Source: Marivirga sp. (GTDB lineage: Bacteria; Bacteroidota; Bacteroidia; Cytophagales; Cyclobacteriaceae). From it: a stretch of DNA of 55,031 bases. The stretch spans positions 1 through 55,031 of the forward strand of contig NZ_JAGXGF010000058.1 in assembly GCF_024636815.1 (NCBI RefSeq), written 5' to 3'. Each line of letters begins with the position of its first letter. Position 1 is the stretch's first letter. The position numbers and the translations under genes are program-made. Positions 16,897 to 24,280 of the stretch are shown piece by piece. The notes below the pieces were generated by a model, which worked only from the letters and a program-made list of their open reading frames with translations, was not told the origin of the DNA and ran no database searches.

Positions 16897-17958
16897 ATGA
16901 ATAGATCTTTAATACTTTCAATAATATTGATTTTTCTTATTGTCTCCTGTCAAAGGACAAATTCTAAAAAGAATTATCAAATCAATACTTTTAATCATAG
17001 CAATATCCAATACAAACCCTTAATAGGCGAAAAACATGTATTTGATCAAACACGAGTACCGAACAGCATAATAAAAGTGAATTCCAAATTAATAGTAACT
17101 GAATTGGCAGGAGATACTTTAATAAGTGTTATAAATGCCGATGAAATGACTTTTGATTATAAATTCGGTAAAGAAGGAATGGGGCCAGGTGAATTTTATA
17201 AAATTTGGAATTTGTATCCTTCCTCTGAACCTGATAAATTCTGGATATATTGCCCTGAAACAAAAATATCAACACTTTATAACATAACTGAAAGTGAAAT
17301 TGTAAAAACATATAAGCAAACTTCTGATGATGTATTGGCTGTTCAATTTGCCCCCAGCTACAGAAATTCTTTTATCGGAATAAAAGCAGATGGTTCTTAC
17401 CAGTTTGCGGAATTTTCAGCAAATGGTAAAGAAATTGCAGGTTTTAATACTTGGGAAGGTTATGTTGAAAAATCAGAGGATATCCCCAAAAATGTAATCT
17501 CTTCAGTTCATCAAGGAAAATTATTTTCTAATCCACAGCAGAATAAATTTGCTTTAGCTTGCATAAATAGAGATATGATCGAAGTACTTGACTTAAAAGA
17601 TTCCAGCATTTTATCAATCCGAGGACCCGGAAATATAATTCCTGAATTTACGGTTGATTATTCTGCTGGATATCCTATGGCTTTAACTGATAGAGAAACT
17701 GATGTGTATTGTTATTATGGAGCCTACCTAAGTGACAATTATATTTATGGACTATATTCCGGGGAAACTTCAATAAATGTAAACCAAAACCACTCTGATA
17801 TTGCGAAGATTATCTATAAATTTTCTTATGATGGCAATTTGGTTTCTTCTTATAAGTTAGATTTTTCATTACAGAGTATACATGTTGATGAAAAAGAATC
17901 TAAAATTTACGGGATTACAACAGATGAAAATCCGGGGATAGCTGTATTTAATATGTAA
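16897..17958 (+). CDS. Six-bladed beta-propeller lipoprotein
   Basis: Lipoprotein (353 aa, lipobox IVSC with Cys18) with the pattern of the Bacteroidota six-bladed beta-propeller family: repeated beta blades and the signature FGKEGMGPGEFYKIWNLYP near 80-100, typical of NHL-like blades. Further blade-like repeats run to the C terminus (ending in IYGITTDENPGIAVFN). Relatives are outer-membrane or periplasmic proteins of unknown ligand, frequently beside small secreted peptides, as here. No enzymatic residues are apparent. The start follows the peptide terminator by 15 bases, so expression is by read-through or a buried promoter. Confidence 0.83.
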   Translation: MNRSLILSIILIFLIVSCQRTNSKKNYQINTFNHSNIQYKPLIGEKHVFDQTRVPNSIIKVNSKLIVTELAGDTLISVINADEMTFDYKFGKEGMGPGEFYKIWNLYPSSEPDKFWIYCPETKISTLYNITESEIVKTYKQTSDDVLAVQFAPSYRNSFIGIKADGSYQFAEFSANGKEIAGFNTWEGYVEKSEDIPKNVISSVHQGKLFSNPQQNKFALACINRDMIEVLDLKDSSILSIRGPGNIIPEFTVDYSAGYPMALTDRETDVYCYYGAYLSDNYIYGLYSGETSINVNQNHSDIAKIIYKFSYDGNLVSSYKLDFSLQSIHVDEKESKIYGITTDENPGIAVFNM

Positions 17959-18037
17959 TTAAATAGATCATTTAATTCAGGAGTGGTCATTGAAGTCAAA
18001 TTACCAACTCCTAACAAATACGAATCAATGGTTATTA

Positions 18038-18964
18038 TTATTTTATAAAATCAATATTCCGCATCAAACCGCTATATTTAGTCCGTTTCACTGCAGATTT
18101 TCTGAATACTTCATTAAAAACTTCTTTAGTCATTTCTTCCCAGTCTTTTTTATCCATTTCGGTTAATATGGAATGCGGTTGAAAAGCCTCTTCTTGATGA
18201 GGTTTTGAGAAACGGTTCCAAGGACAAACATCCTGGCAAATATCGCAGCCAAAAACCCAATTTTCCATTTTATCGGAAAACTCTGTTGGTAAATCGTCTT
18301 TGAGTTCGATAGTTAAATACGAAATGCATTTGGAAGCATCCACTATTCCATCACCCACTATAGCGTCAGTCGGGCAAGCATCAATACATTTGGTGCAAGT
18401 TCCACAATAATCCTGCATAGGGCCATCTTCCTCCAACTCTAAATCAATGATTAATTCCGCTAGAAAATAGAAACTTCCTCTTTGCTTATTGAGCAACAAG
18501 CTATTTTTCCCTAACCAGCCCAATCCACTTTTAGCCGCCCATTGCCTTTCCATAACAGGAGCTGAATCCACAAAAACTCTTCCGTCCACCTCTCCTATTT
18601 CTTTATGGATGCGGGACATGAAATCTTTCAGCTTATCCTTGATGACGAAATGGTAATCTTTGCCGTAAGCATATTTGGCTATTTTATAGGAATCACTTTT
18701 GGCTAAATCTTGCTCGGGATAATAATTGTACATTAAAGAGACCACTGATTTTGCACCTTCGACTAGTTTTGTGGGATCAAGTCGCTTATCAAAGTGATTT
18801 GCCATGTAATGCATTTTGCCATGGTATCCTTTTTGGAGCCAATTTTCTAACTTAGGGGCTTCATCTTCTAAAAACCCAGCTTTGGACACGCCACAGAAAT
18901 CAAAGCCCAAATCGGAGGCTATGGATTTGATGATTTTGGTATTTTTTTCTTTAGATAATGACAT
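18038..18964 (-). CDS. queG: Epoxyqueuosine reductase
   Basis: Iron-sulfur, cobalamin-dependent enzyme of the last step of queuosine biosynthesis in tRNA (epoxyqueuosine to queuosine). 308 aa, normal for the family. Two [4Fe-4S] binding sets are seen: [16 protein letters not shown] near 195-210 and [13 protein letters not shown] near 245-257. The N-terminal [14 protein letters not shown] block is also typical. It follows ruvB with a 1-base stop-start overlap (TAATG), so the two are translationally coupled. No other queuosine gene lies in the window. Confidence 0.95.
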   Translation of the reverse strand: MSLSKEKNTKIIKSIASDLGFDFCGVSKAGFLEDEAPKLENWLQKGYHGKMHYMANHFDKRLDPTKLVEGAKSVVSLMYNYYPEQDLAKSDSYKIAKYAYGKDYHFVIKDKLKDFMSRIHKEIGEVDGRVFVDSAPVMERQWAAKSGLGWLGKNSLLLNKQRGSFYFLAELIIDLELEEDGPMQDYCGTCTKCIDACPTDAIVGDGIVDASKCISYLTIELKDDLPTEFSDKMENWVFGCDICQDVCPWNRFSKPHQEEAFQPHSILTEMDKKDWEEMTKEVFNEVFRKSAVKRTKYSGLMRNIDFIK

Positions 18965-19992
18965 TAATCAAACAAAGTCCCTAATCTGCCCGGAGGCACA
19001 CTTCCTAAATGTTTATAAGCTAATTCAGTAGCTTGACGACCACGGGCGGTTCTTTTTAAATATCCTTCTTTAATTAAAAATGGCTCGTAAACTTCTTCGA
19101 TAGTATCGGCTTCTTCTCCAACTGCAGTCGCTATTGTTCCCAGGCCAACAGGTCCTCCGTTGAATTTCTCTATAATGGTAGTTAGAATTCGATTATCCAT
19201 TTCATCCAATCCATGTTGATCTACATCCAGTGCATTTAAGGCAAATTCCGCAATTTCCTTGGTGATGGTTCCATCGCCTTTTATTTCGGCAAAATCACGG
19301 GTTCTTCTTAAAAGCGTATTAGAAATTCTTGGCGTTCCTCTACTTCTTCTGGCAATTTCAAAAGCAGCATCTTCTTCTAAAGGAGTATTTAATATAGAAG
19401 CAGAACGCTTGATAATTTTCTTTAACAATTCAGCATCATAATATTCCAAACGAGCATTAATACCAAAACGAGCTCTTAATGGAGAAGTCAACAATCCTGA
19501 GCGTGTGGTAGCTCCAATTAAGGTAAATGGGCTCAAGCTAATCTGAACCGATCGAGCATTAGGCCCGCTGTCCAACATTATATCTATGCGAAAATCTTCC
19601 ATGGCAGAATAAAGATATTCCTCTACTACTGCATTAAGTCTGTGGATTTCATCTATAAATAAAACATCTCCTTCTTCCAGATTGGTTAATAAACCGGCTA
19701 GGTCCCCGGGTTTATCCAAGACTGGGCCAGAAGTGACTTTCAAACTAGAACCTAATTCATTGGCTATGATATGAGATAGCGTAGTTTTCCCTAATCCTGG
19801 AGGGCCATGCAATAGTACGTGATCCAAAGGCTCTGATCGCTTTTTTGCAGCCTGAACAAATACCTGAATATTATCCACTGTCTTTTGCTGACCAGTAAAG
19901 TCACTAAAAGAGAGTGGTCGAAGTGCTTTTTCAAACTCTTTCTCTTCTGGGTTTAAATTTTCATCATCTCCTGTCAGGAAATCTTCTCTCAT
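18964..19992 (-). CDS. ruvB: Holliday junction branch migration helicase RuvB
   Basis: AAA+ motor of the RuvAB branch-migration complex in recombination and repair. 342 aa. Walker [13 protein letters not shown] near 62-73, Walker [11 protein letters not shown] near 108-117, sensor 1 [11 protein letters not shown] near 158, and a C-terminal winged-helix domain with [10 protein letters not shown]. The N terminus [19 protein letters not shown] is canonical. Its partner ruvA lies about 23 kb away in the same window (42910-42317), so ruvA and ruvB are not in one operon. Confidence 0.97.
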   Translation of the reverse strand: MREDFLTGDDENLNPEEKEFEKALRPLSFSDFTGQQKTVDNIQVFVQAAKKRSEPLDHVLLHGPPGLGKTTLSHIIANELGSSLKVTSGPVLDKPGDLAGLLTNLEEGDVLFIDEIHRLNAVVEEYLYSAMEDFRIDIMLDSGPNARSVQISLSPFTLIGATTRSGLLTSPLRARFGINARLEYYDAELLKKIIKRSASILNTPLEEDAAFEIARRSRGTPRISNTLLRRTRDFAEIKGDGTITKEIAEFALNALDVDQHGLDEMDNRILTTIIEKFNGGPVGLGTIATAVGEEADTIEEVYEPFLIKEGYLKRTARGRQATELAYKHLGSVPPGRLGTLFD

Positions 19993-20089
19993 ATCACCTT
20001 AATATTTATGGCAAGTTAATCAAAAAAGAGGATTTTGAAGTGAATTTATAGGTTGTCTTTTAAAATGTTACGTTGTAGAAATTTCGAAT

Positions 20090-20122
20090 AAAAAAAATGA
20101 CCTGTCATTGACAAGCCATTTT
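20090..20122 (-). terminator. Terminator of the blaI-M56 operon
   Basis: On the minus strand, arms AAAATGGCTTGTC and GACAGGTCATTTT (two mismatches) enclose a 3-base loop and are followed by a run of eight T in total (A run at 20090-20097 on the plus strand). It lies 22 bases after the stop of the plug-like reading frame. Confidence 0.75.
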
Positions 20123-20144
20123 AAGATTGATAGTTTACCGGTTC

Positions 20145-20726
20145 TTATTCTTTTTTGAGATATATTTCTACTACTCCATTCTTAGCTTTTTCACCATATT
20201 TATCGGTAGCTTTTTTGTCTTTCAATACTGAAATACTATCAATCTTATTTGGATCAACATCATTTGGTCTGTAGCCTAAAGTTTGTTCCTCTCCGTCAAT
20301 AACAAATAAAACTTCAGAACTCTTAAAACCTAAAACCTCCAAAACACTTTCCTTTTCAACATCCATCTTCATTTCACCTGAAAAATCTCCATCATTTGTT
20401 TTATAAAAAACACTGATGGTAATAGTATTGTCATTTTCGGGTACTTCACTAATTGCTGTCTTTTCATTTTCATCAGAAGCAACTTCTTCAATCCTCACTT
20501 TTACAACATTATCAGTAATAATTTCTATAAGTCCTTGTTCTGCATTTTCTGAAGGCAAAACAATTCGGATATTTCTAATTTCTCTATTTCCTAATATTTT
20601 TTCTAAGTCAGTTTCGTTCTTGATCAATTTACCATCAATTTTCACGGTCACTTCAGCCTTTTCATCTGATCCGAATTTTTTGACCAATTTCTTTAAAACC
20701 TCAAGATTACTTGAGTCTCCAGTCAT
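20145..20726 (-). CDS. Plug-like C-terminal domain, probably split from the M56 protein by a frameshift
   Basis: 193 aa from the first ATG. It has two similar halves rich in VVKVRIEEV / TVKIDGK-type strands, and its last 40 residues (DPNKIDSISVLKDKKATDKYGEKAKNGVVEIYLKK region) match the plug-type domain found in TonB receptors and at the C terminus of many Bacteroidota M56 proteins. The frame has no stop back to 20843, so it overlaps the M56 3' end by about 45 bases; the ATG at 20726 has no good ribosome binding site. Best reading: the C-terminal part of one ~735 aa protein after a one-base slip. As an independent cytoplasmic protein it would lack any signal peptide. Confidence 0.6.
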   Translation of the reverse strand: MTGDSSNLEVLKKLVKKFGSDEKAEVTVKIDGKLIKNETDLEKILGNREIRNIRIVLPSENAEQGLIEIITDNVVKVRIEEVASDENEKTAISEVPENDNTITISVFYKTNDGDFSGEMKMDVEKESVLEVLGFKSSEVLFVIDGEEQTLGYRPNDVDPNKIDSISVLKDKKATDKYGEKAKNGVVEIYLKKE

Positions 20727-20796
20727 ACCAAATCCATCTTCAAACTGAATTTGAACAGGTCCAGGTATATTGATCTCTGAGACATTAGCTGGCTTG

Positions 20797-22326
20797 TTAT
20801 CTAGCTTCTCGATTAATTTTGAAGGTCTTATAGCTTCTGAAAATCATCTCTTCCATTTCCTCATCACTAACATTATCAGGTTCTGAAGCAAAATCTTTTG
20901 CTGGTCTAAAGGTGAAAAACTCAGTCTTCCTATCAAAAATATAAGTATTTCGATTTTCATTTTCCTTTTCCCACTTAGCCCTGTTATTTGATTTAAAGTA
21001 ATTTATGCTAAAAAAATGATAAGCTGTATTTTCTTCTATTTCATACATGGTAGCTATATCTTGCTCACCCAAGGGTATTTTTTGATTTAAAGGAAATAAT
21101 TTTTCATCTACAAATAGCTTAACTTTTTCATTTTCGGTTTTTGCTATCAAAGTATTCTTAGTCATTTCCAAGACTAATCCAAGACGGCTGTCTTCTGATT
21201 TGAAAAGTACTTTCTCCTCTGGTTTTTGAGGAATTTGTTTTTCCATCTCCTCTACTTTCTGTTCAGCTGTTTTTACCAGTTTTGATTCCTCTTTTGGTTC
21301 TTCCAGCTTATAAAAAGTAAAGCCCATCAGAAAAACAACAATCATCAAAAGGCTTAAAAATGGTTTTAAACCGATGTTATGTTCTGGTTTTTGTTCAAAA
21401 ATTCTCATAATTCTCATTTTAAGGTTAGATTGTTTATTTGAAAATGGAATAGCATAGTTCATCGATTGTCTATAGCTTTCCATATTAAGTAGAGCATGTG
21501 CATAAACTTGCTTATCTGCAATTTGAGTGACTTGGTCATCACATCTGTTTTCTCTTTCAACTCTAATACTTTTAGCCAACCACCACATTAATGGATGATA
21601 AAAGAATATGACCTCAAAAGTCATAGTTAGCAGGTTAATTAAATAATCTTTATGTTTAATGTGATAAAGTTCATGCAATAAAACAGCTTCAATTTGGTCA
21701 GCAGGTAAGGTGGCAAAAAAGCCTAAAGGCAATGCAATTACTGGCTTTATGAAACCAAAAGTTAAAGCAGAAGTAATTCTCTGGCTTTCAAATACTTTTA
21801 CATCCCTCTTAATCTTTAGTTGCCATAATTGATTCTGAATAAATTTATTCCATTTTTGAGAAATACTTCCCTGATCTTGATTTATTAAATTTTGGGTATA
21901 ATAATATCCACCAATCATCTTTATAGAAAAAACAAAAGCGCCTATCAACCAAAAAATACCAAGTGATTTAAATATTAAACTACTTGTCATAAAATCACTT
22001 TTTTCTGGTGCTATGACGGATTTACTTTCTTGTCTTCCATTAATTAAGGAGGATTCGACAGTCAATTCATTAACACTTTCTAATTCCCAATAAGTAGTAT
22101 TTTCATTTTTGATATTATCATTGAAAACGTAGGTACTGGCTATAGTAATCAGAAAGAAAAATACCAATCCAACTATACTTTTGTGGTATCTATCCGAAGA
22201 AGATTGATTTGGATATAAAAAATCAAAAAGCTTAATAAGCAAATAAACTAAAAGACCACTTAAGCAACTGACAGTAACCCATATTCCCATTAAACTTAAA
22301 GTTGAGTTTTGTAATAAATCCATCAT
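20797..22326 (-). CDS. BlaR1-type M56 family sensor metallopeptidase
   Basis: Membrane zinc protease of the BlaR1/MecR1 type that relays an external signal by cleaving its repressor. Four hydrophobic segments are visible (about 11-31, 48-66, 120-140 and one near 330). The gluzincin site HELYH (near 216-220) is followed by an ENRCDD segment near 261-266 containing the downstream acidic ligand, so the catalytic centre looks intact. No penicillin-binding sensor domain is seen; the extracellular part is a short charged region. It overlaps blaI by 4 bases. The last ~13 codons appear to be out of frame: the next reading frame continues the family's C-terminal domain. Confidence 0.87.
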   Translation of the reverse strand: MMDLLQNSTLSLMGIWVTVSCLSGLLVYLLIKLFDFLYPNQSSSDRYHKSIVGLVFFFLITIASTYVFNDNIKNENTTYWELESVNELTVESSLINGRQESKSVIAPEKSDFMTSSLIFKSLGIFWLIGAFVFSIKMIGGYYYTQNLINQDQGSISQKWNKFIQNQLWQLKIKRDVKVFESQRITSALTFGFIKPVIALPLGFFATLPADQIEAVLLHELYHIKHKDYLINLLTMTFEVIFFYHPLMWWLAKSIRVERENRCDDQVTQIADKQVYAHALLNMESYRQSMNYAIPFSNKQSNLKMRIMRIFEQKPEHNIGLKPFLSLLMIVVFLMGFTFYKLEEPKEESKLVKTAEQKVEEMEKQIPQKPEEKVLFKSEDSRLGLVLEMTKNTLIAKTENEKVKLFVDEKLFPLNQKIPLGEQDIATMYEIEENTAYHFFSINYFKSNNRAKWEKENENRNTYIFDRKTEFFTFRPAKDFASEPDNVSDEEMEEMIFRSYKTFKINREAR

Positions 22327-22712
22327 TTTGCACCTCCTTTCTCTTGCTTCTCAATCCATTCCTTTAATTCTTTCAAATCTTCAGGACTAGTTTCTTGATT
22401 CCCCAATAAGTGCATGACCATTTCTTTAGCCGACCCCTTAAAAAGGGTATCAGAAAGCTTATTAAAAATATTATTCTTGGTTGATTGTTCATCAAGCTCA
22501 GAGAAATAAGCATAAATTTTCCCTTCTTTTTTTCTGCTTAACATCCGCTTTTCTAACATTCTTTGAATTTGTTTCAATGTTGTGGTATAGCCCACCTGTT
22601 TCCTTTCGTGCAAACGATCATGAATTTCATTTACTGTTTGCCCGGGTTTATCCCACAATTCCTGAAGAATTTCTAGTTCTGCTTCCGAAGGTTTCTGCTT
22701 GCTTCTATCCAT
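22323..22712 (-). CDS. blaI: BlaI/MecI/CopY-type transcriptional repressor
   Basis: Winged-helix dimeric repressor (129 aa). The N-terminal DNA-binding part has SEAELEILQELWDKPGQTVNEI and the VGYTTTLKQIQRMLEKRMLSRKKEGKIYAY recognition helix and wing (about 9-70). The C-terminal helical part ends in GSAKEMVMHLLGNQETSPEDLKELKEWIEK, the usual dimerisation region and site of BlaR1-triggered cleavage. It is followed by the M56 gene with a 4-base overlap, the classical sensor-repressor pair. Two dyads matching the ACGACA-N2-TGTCGT pattern lie just upstream, so autoregulation is likely. Confidence 0.92.
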   Translation of the reverse strand: MDRSKQKPSEAELEILQELWDKPGQTVNEIHDRLHERKQVGYTTTLKQIQRMLEKRMLSRKKEGKIYAYFSELDEQSTKNNIFNKLSDTLFKGSAKEMVMHLLGNQETSPEDLKELKEWIEKQEKGGAK

Positions 22713-22738
22713 TTCTTTTATAATTTAAAAGCAATTAA

Positions 22739-22752
22739 ACGACATTTGTCGT
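22739..22752. promoter_or_regulatory. BlaI operator dyad 1
   Basis: ACGACATTTGTCGT: 6-bp arms ACGACA and TGTCGT around TT. It fits the GACA-N2-TGTC core known for BlaI/CopY-type repressors (established consensus TACA/TGTA or GACA/TGTC). Lies 27 bases upstream of the blaI start. Confidence 0.8.
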
Positions 22753-22769
22753 ATTAAGCAAATTTTCTC

Positions 22770-22783
22770 ACGACAAATGTCGT
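22770..22783. promoter_or_regulatory. BlaI operator dyad 2
   Basis: ACGACAAATGTCGT is the exact reverse complement of dyad 1. Its centre is 31 bp from that of dyad 1, close to three helical turns, so two repressor dimers could bind the same face and cover both the blaI promoter and the divergent small gene at 22877. Confidence 0.8.
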
Positions 22784-22876
22784 ATTACATCAAAAATATT
22801 TATTTCAAATTCCCTCACCTTTTTATATAATATCCGTAAATTAGCTTGTTACAGTATTTTCTGTAAACACAATAAA

Positions 22877-22996
22877 ATGAAAAATATAAATCAAAACATT
22901 GCCACTCCACCCGATGAAGAACAAGTGAACTGGCCTGTGGTAATAGGGATAATTACCACCATGATCATCATAGTCCTAGTTCTTAATTTTTCTTAA
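22877..22996 (+). CDS. 39-residue single-pass membrane protein
   Basis: A short reading frame easily missed by gene callers: ATG at 22877, stop TAA at 22994-22996. A polar N-terminal head (about 1-18, with DEEQ) is followed by a membrane segment from about 19 to 36 (WPVVIGIITTMIIIVLVLN). Clean topology, start codon near an A-rich leader, and position divergent from blaI behind the two operator dyads suggest a real gene under BlaI control. Function unknown; it could be a sensor or modulator of the M56 protein or a small membrane-stress peptide. No relative is recognised. Confidence 0.6.
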   Translation: MKNINQNIATPPDEEQVNWPVVIGIITTMIIIVLVLNFS

Positions 22997-22997
22997 T

Positions 22998-23074
22998 CAC
23001 ATGAAATGAGCATACATTTTATTCATCCTCAACATACCAAACGAGGATGAATAAAATTTATCGAATTCCATGTG
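22998..23074 (+). other. Long hairpin directly after the 39-aa gene
   Basis: A 15-pair perfect inner stem (23016-23030 with 23043-23057; arms ATTTTATTCATCCTC and its complement, 12-base loop) is nested in outer arms CACATG (22998-23003) and CATGTG (23069-23074). There is no T run, so it is not an ordinary terminator. Possibilities are an mRNA 3'-end stabiliser or a small RNA with its own terminator at 23107. Confidence 0.6.
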
Positions 23075-23106
23075 ACAACTTAAAAACAGTTATATACACA
23101 TGAAAG

Positions 23107-23134
23107 GTGGGTTTTTAAAAACCCACTTTTTTTT
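23107..23134 (+). terminator. Rho-independent terminator downstream of the 39-aa gene
   Basis: GTGGGTTTTTAAAAACCCAC (23107-23126), a perfect palindrome, is followed by eight T. It closes the transcript of the small membrane-protein gene and its hairpin. Confidence 0.88.
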
Positions 23135-23206
23135 ATTTTCAGAATAATCTAATCAATAAATGCAACCATCCGTTCTTCTTAGAATACTTTTATACATTAA
23201 ATTGAA

Positions 23207-23935
23207 ATGGAGAAAAGCGAAGAATTTATACATCAGGAAAGTAGCTTTTTAGGCAAGCATCAAAATTATTTATCAGAATTTGTCTATGGTGGAATTGATG
23301 GCAGTATCACCACTTTTGCGGTCGTAGCTGGTGCTGTAGGTGCTGGATTGGATAATGCCATTATCATTATTTTAGGATTTGCTAATTTATTTGCTGATGG
23401 ATTTTCAATGTCGATTGGGGCTTATATGTCTGCAAAATCTGAGAAACAAAATTTCCATAAACAGAAAGCCATAGAATACTGGGAAGTGGATAATATGCCA
23501 GAAACAGAAAGAGAGGAAATCCGTGATATATATAGAGAAAAAGGTTTTGAAGATCCCTTATTAAGCCAGGTGGTGGAAGTAATTACAAAAGATAAAGACC
23601 GTTGGGTGGATGTGATGATGAAATATGAACTGGGACTGATAGAAGAGGAAAAATCTCCTTTTCAGACAGGACTTTATACTTTTATTTCTTTTTTGATTAT
23701 AGGGTTGATCCCATTATTGGTTTTTGTAGCTGATTACTTAAATATTGAAGTCAATAACAAATTCTTATGGTCAAGTGTAATGACTGGCATCGGTTTTATT
23801 ATAATTGGTTTTTTAAAATCCAAGGTGACTAATAATTCAATAATTAAAGGGATTTCAGAAACCTTGCTTTTAGGAGCATTAGCTGCACTTGTAGCTTACT
23901 TTGTAGGAGATTTTTTAGAACATATCATAAAATAA
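23207..23935 (+). CDS. VIT1/CCC1-family metal transporter
   Basis: Membrane protein (242 aa) of the VIT1/CCC1 family (Fe2+/Mn2+-H+ antiporters related to vacuolar iron transporters). The family signature EFVYGGIDGSITTFAVVAGAVGAGL opens the first membrane segment (about 25-50). The second (about 54-75) has NLFADGFSMSIGAYMSAKS. A cytoplasmic helical loop rich in Glu (about 85-150, with EVDNMPETEREEI) fits the metal-binding helices. Three C-terminal segments follow. Export or storage of iron or manganese is the likely role. The cupin gene begins 7 bases later, so the two are co-transcribed. Confidence 0.88.
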   Translation: MEKSEEFIHQESSFLGKHQNYLSEFVYGGIDGSITTFAVVAGAVGAGLDNAIIIILGFANLFADGFSMSIGAYMSAKSEKQNFHKQKAIEYWEVDNMPETEREEIRDIYREKGFEDPLLSQVVEVITKDKDRWVDVMMKYELGLIEEEKSPFQTGLYTFISFLIIGLIPLLVFVADYLNIEVNNKFLWSSVMTGIGFIIIGFLKSKVTNNSIIKGISETLLLGALAALVAYFVGDFLEHIIK

Positions 23936-23942
23936 AATAAGC

Positions 23943-24236
23943 ATGGGACACATAAGCGAATTACATGACAGCAATAAAGGGGTTTCAGCCAAACCAATTT
24001 TCAAAAGCAGTTTGGGTGGAAATACAACTGCAATTCAGTTATTGAAAAATGAAACTTTAAAAGAACACAGCTCTAAAACTGATGCACTTTTAATCTGTAT
24101 TGATGGAAAAGCTTTTTATAAAGATGAAGAGGGTAATGAAAATGAGCTTAATCCGGGAAATTATGTAGAAATAAAAGCTGATGTAAAGCATTGGCTTGAA
24201 TCGCCAATGGATAGCCAACTACTTTTGATAAAATAA
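23943..24236 (+). CDS. Small cupin-domain protein
   Basis: 97 aa single cupin: GGNTTAIQLLKNETLKEHSSKTDALLICIDGKAFYKDEEGNENELNPGNYVEIKADVKHWLESP carries the two cupin motifs (G-x5-H-x3-4 region around EHSSKTDALL, and the PGNYVEIKADVKHW block). The metal ligands appear partly present (H near 43, H near 81). No enzyme activity can be assigned. It follows the VIT-type transporter with a 7-base gap, so it may serve metal binding or sensing in the same pathway. Confidence 0.78.
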   Translation: MGHISELHDSNKGVSAKPIFKSSLGGNTTAIQLLKNETLKEHSSKTDALLICIDGKAFYKDEEGNENELNPGNYVEIKADVKHWLESPMDSQLLLIK

Positions 24237-24280
24237 TCTGAAAGAGGAGATTATATAAAACTATCTCCTTTTTCAGATTT
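24235..24280. terminator. Convergent hairpin overlapping the 3' end of manC
   Basis: A near-perfect 16-pair stem: AATCTGAAA (24235-24243) with TTTCAGATT (24271-24279) and AGGAGA with TCTCCT inside. It lies across the last codons of manC and directly after the cupin gene, so it probably ends both transcripts. The following T run is short (four). Confidence 0.6.

Noticed and set aside
17981-18018. Imperfect hairpin between the propeller gene and queG (AGGAGTGGT with ACCAACTCCT)
   Set aside because: Bulged stem with a long loop and no T run; too weak to call a terminator.
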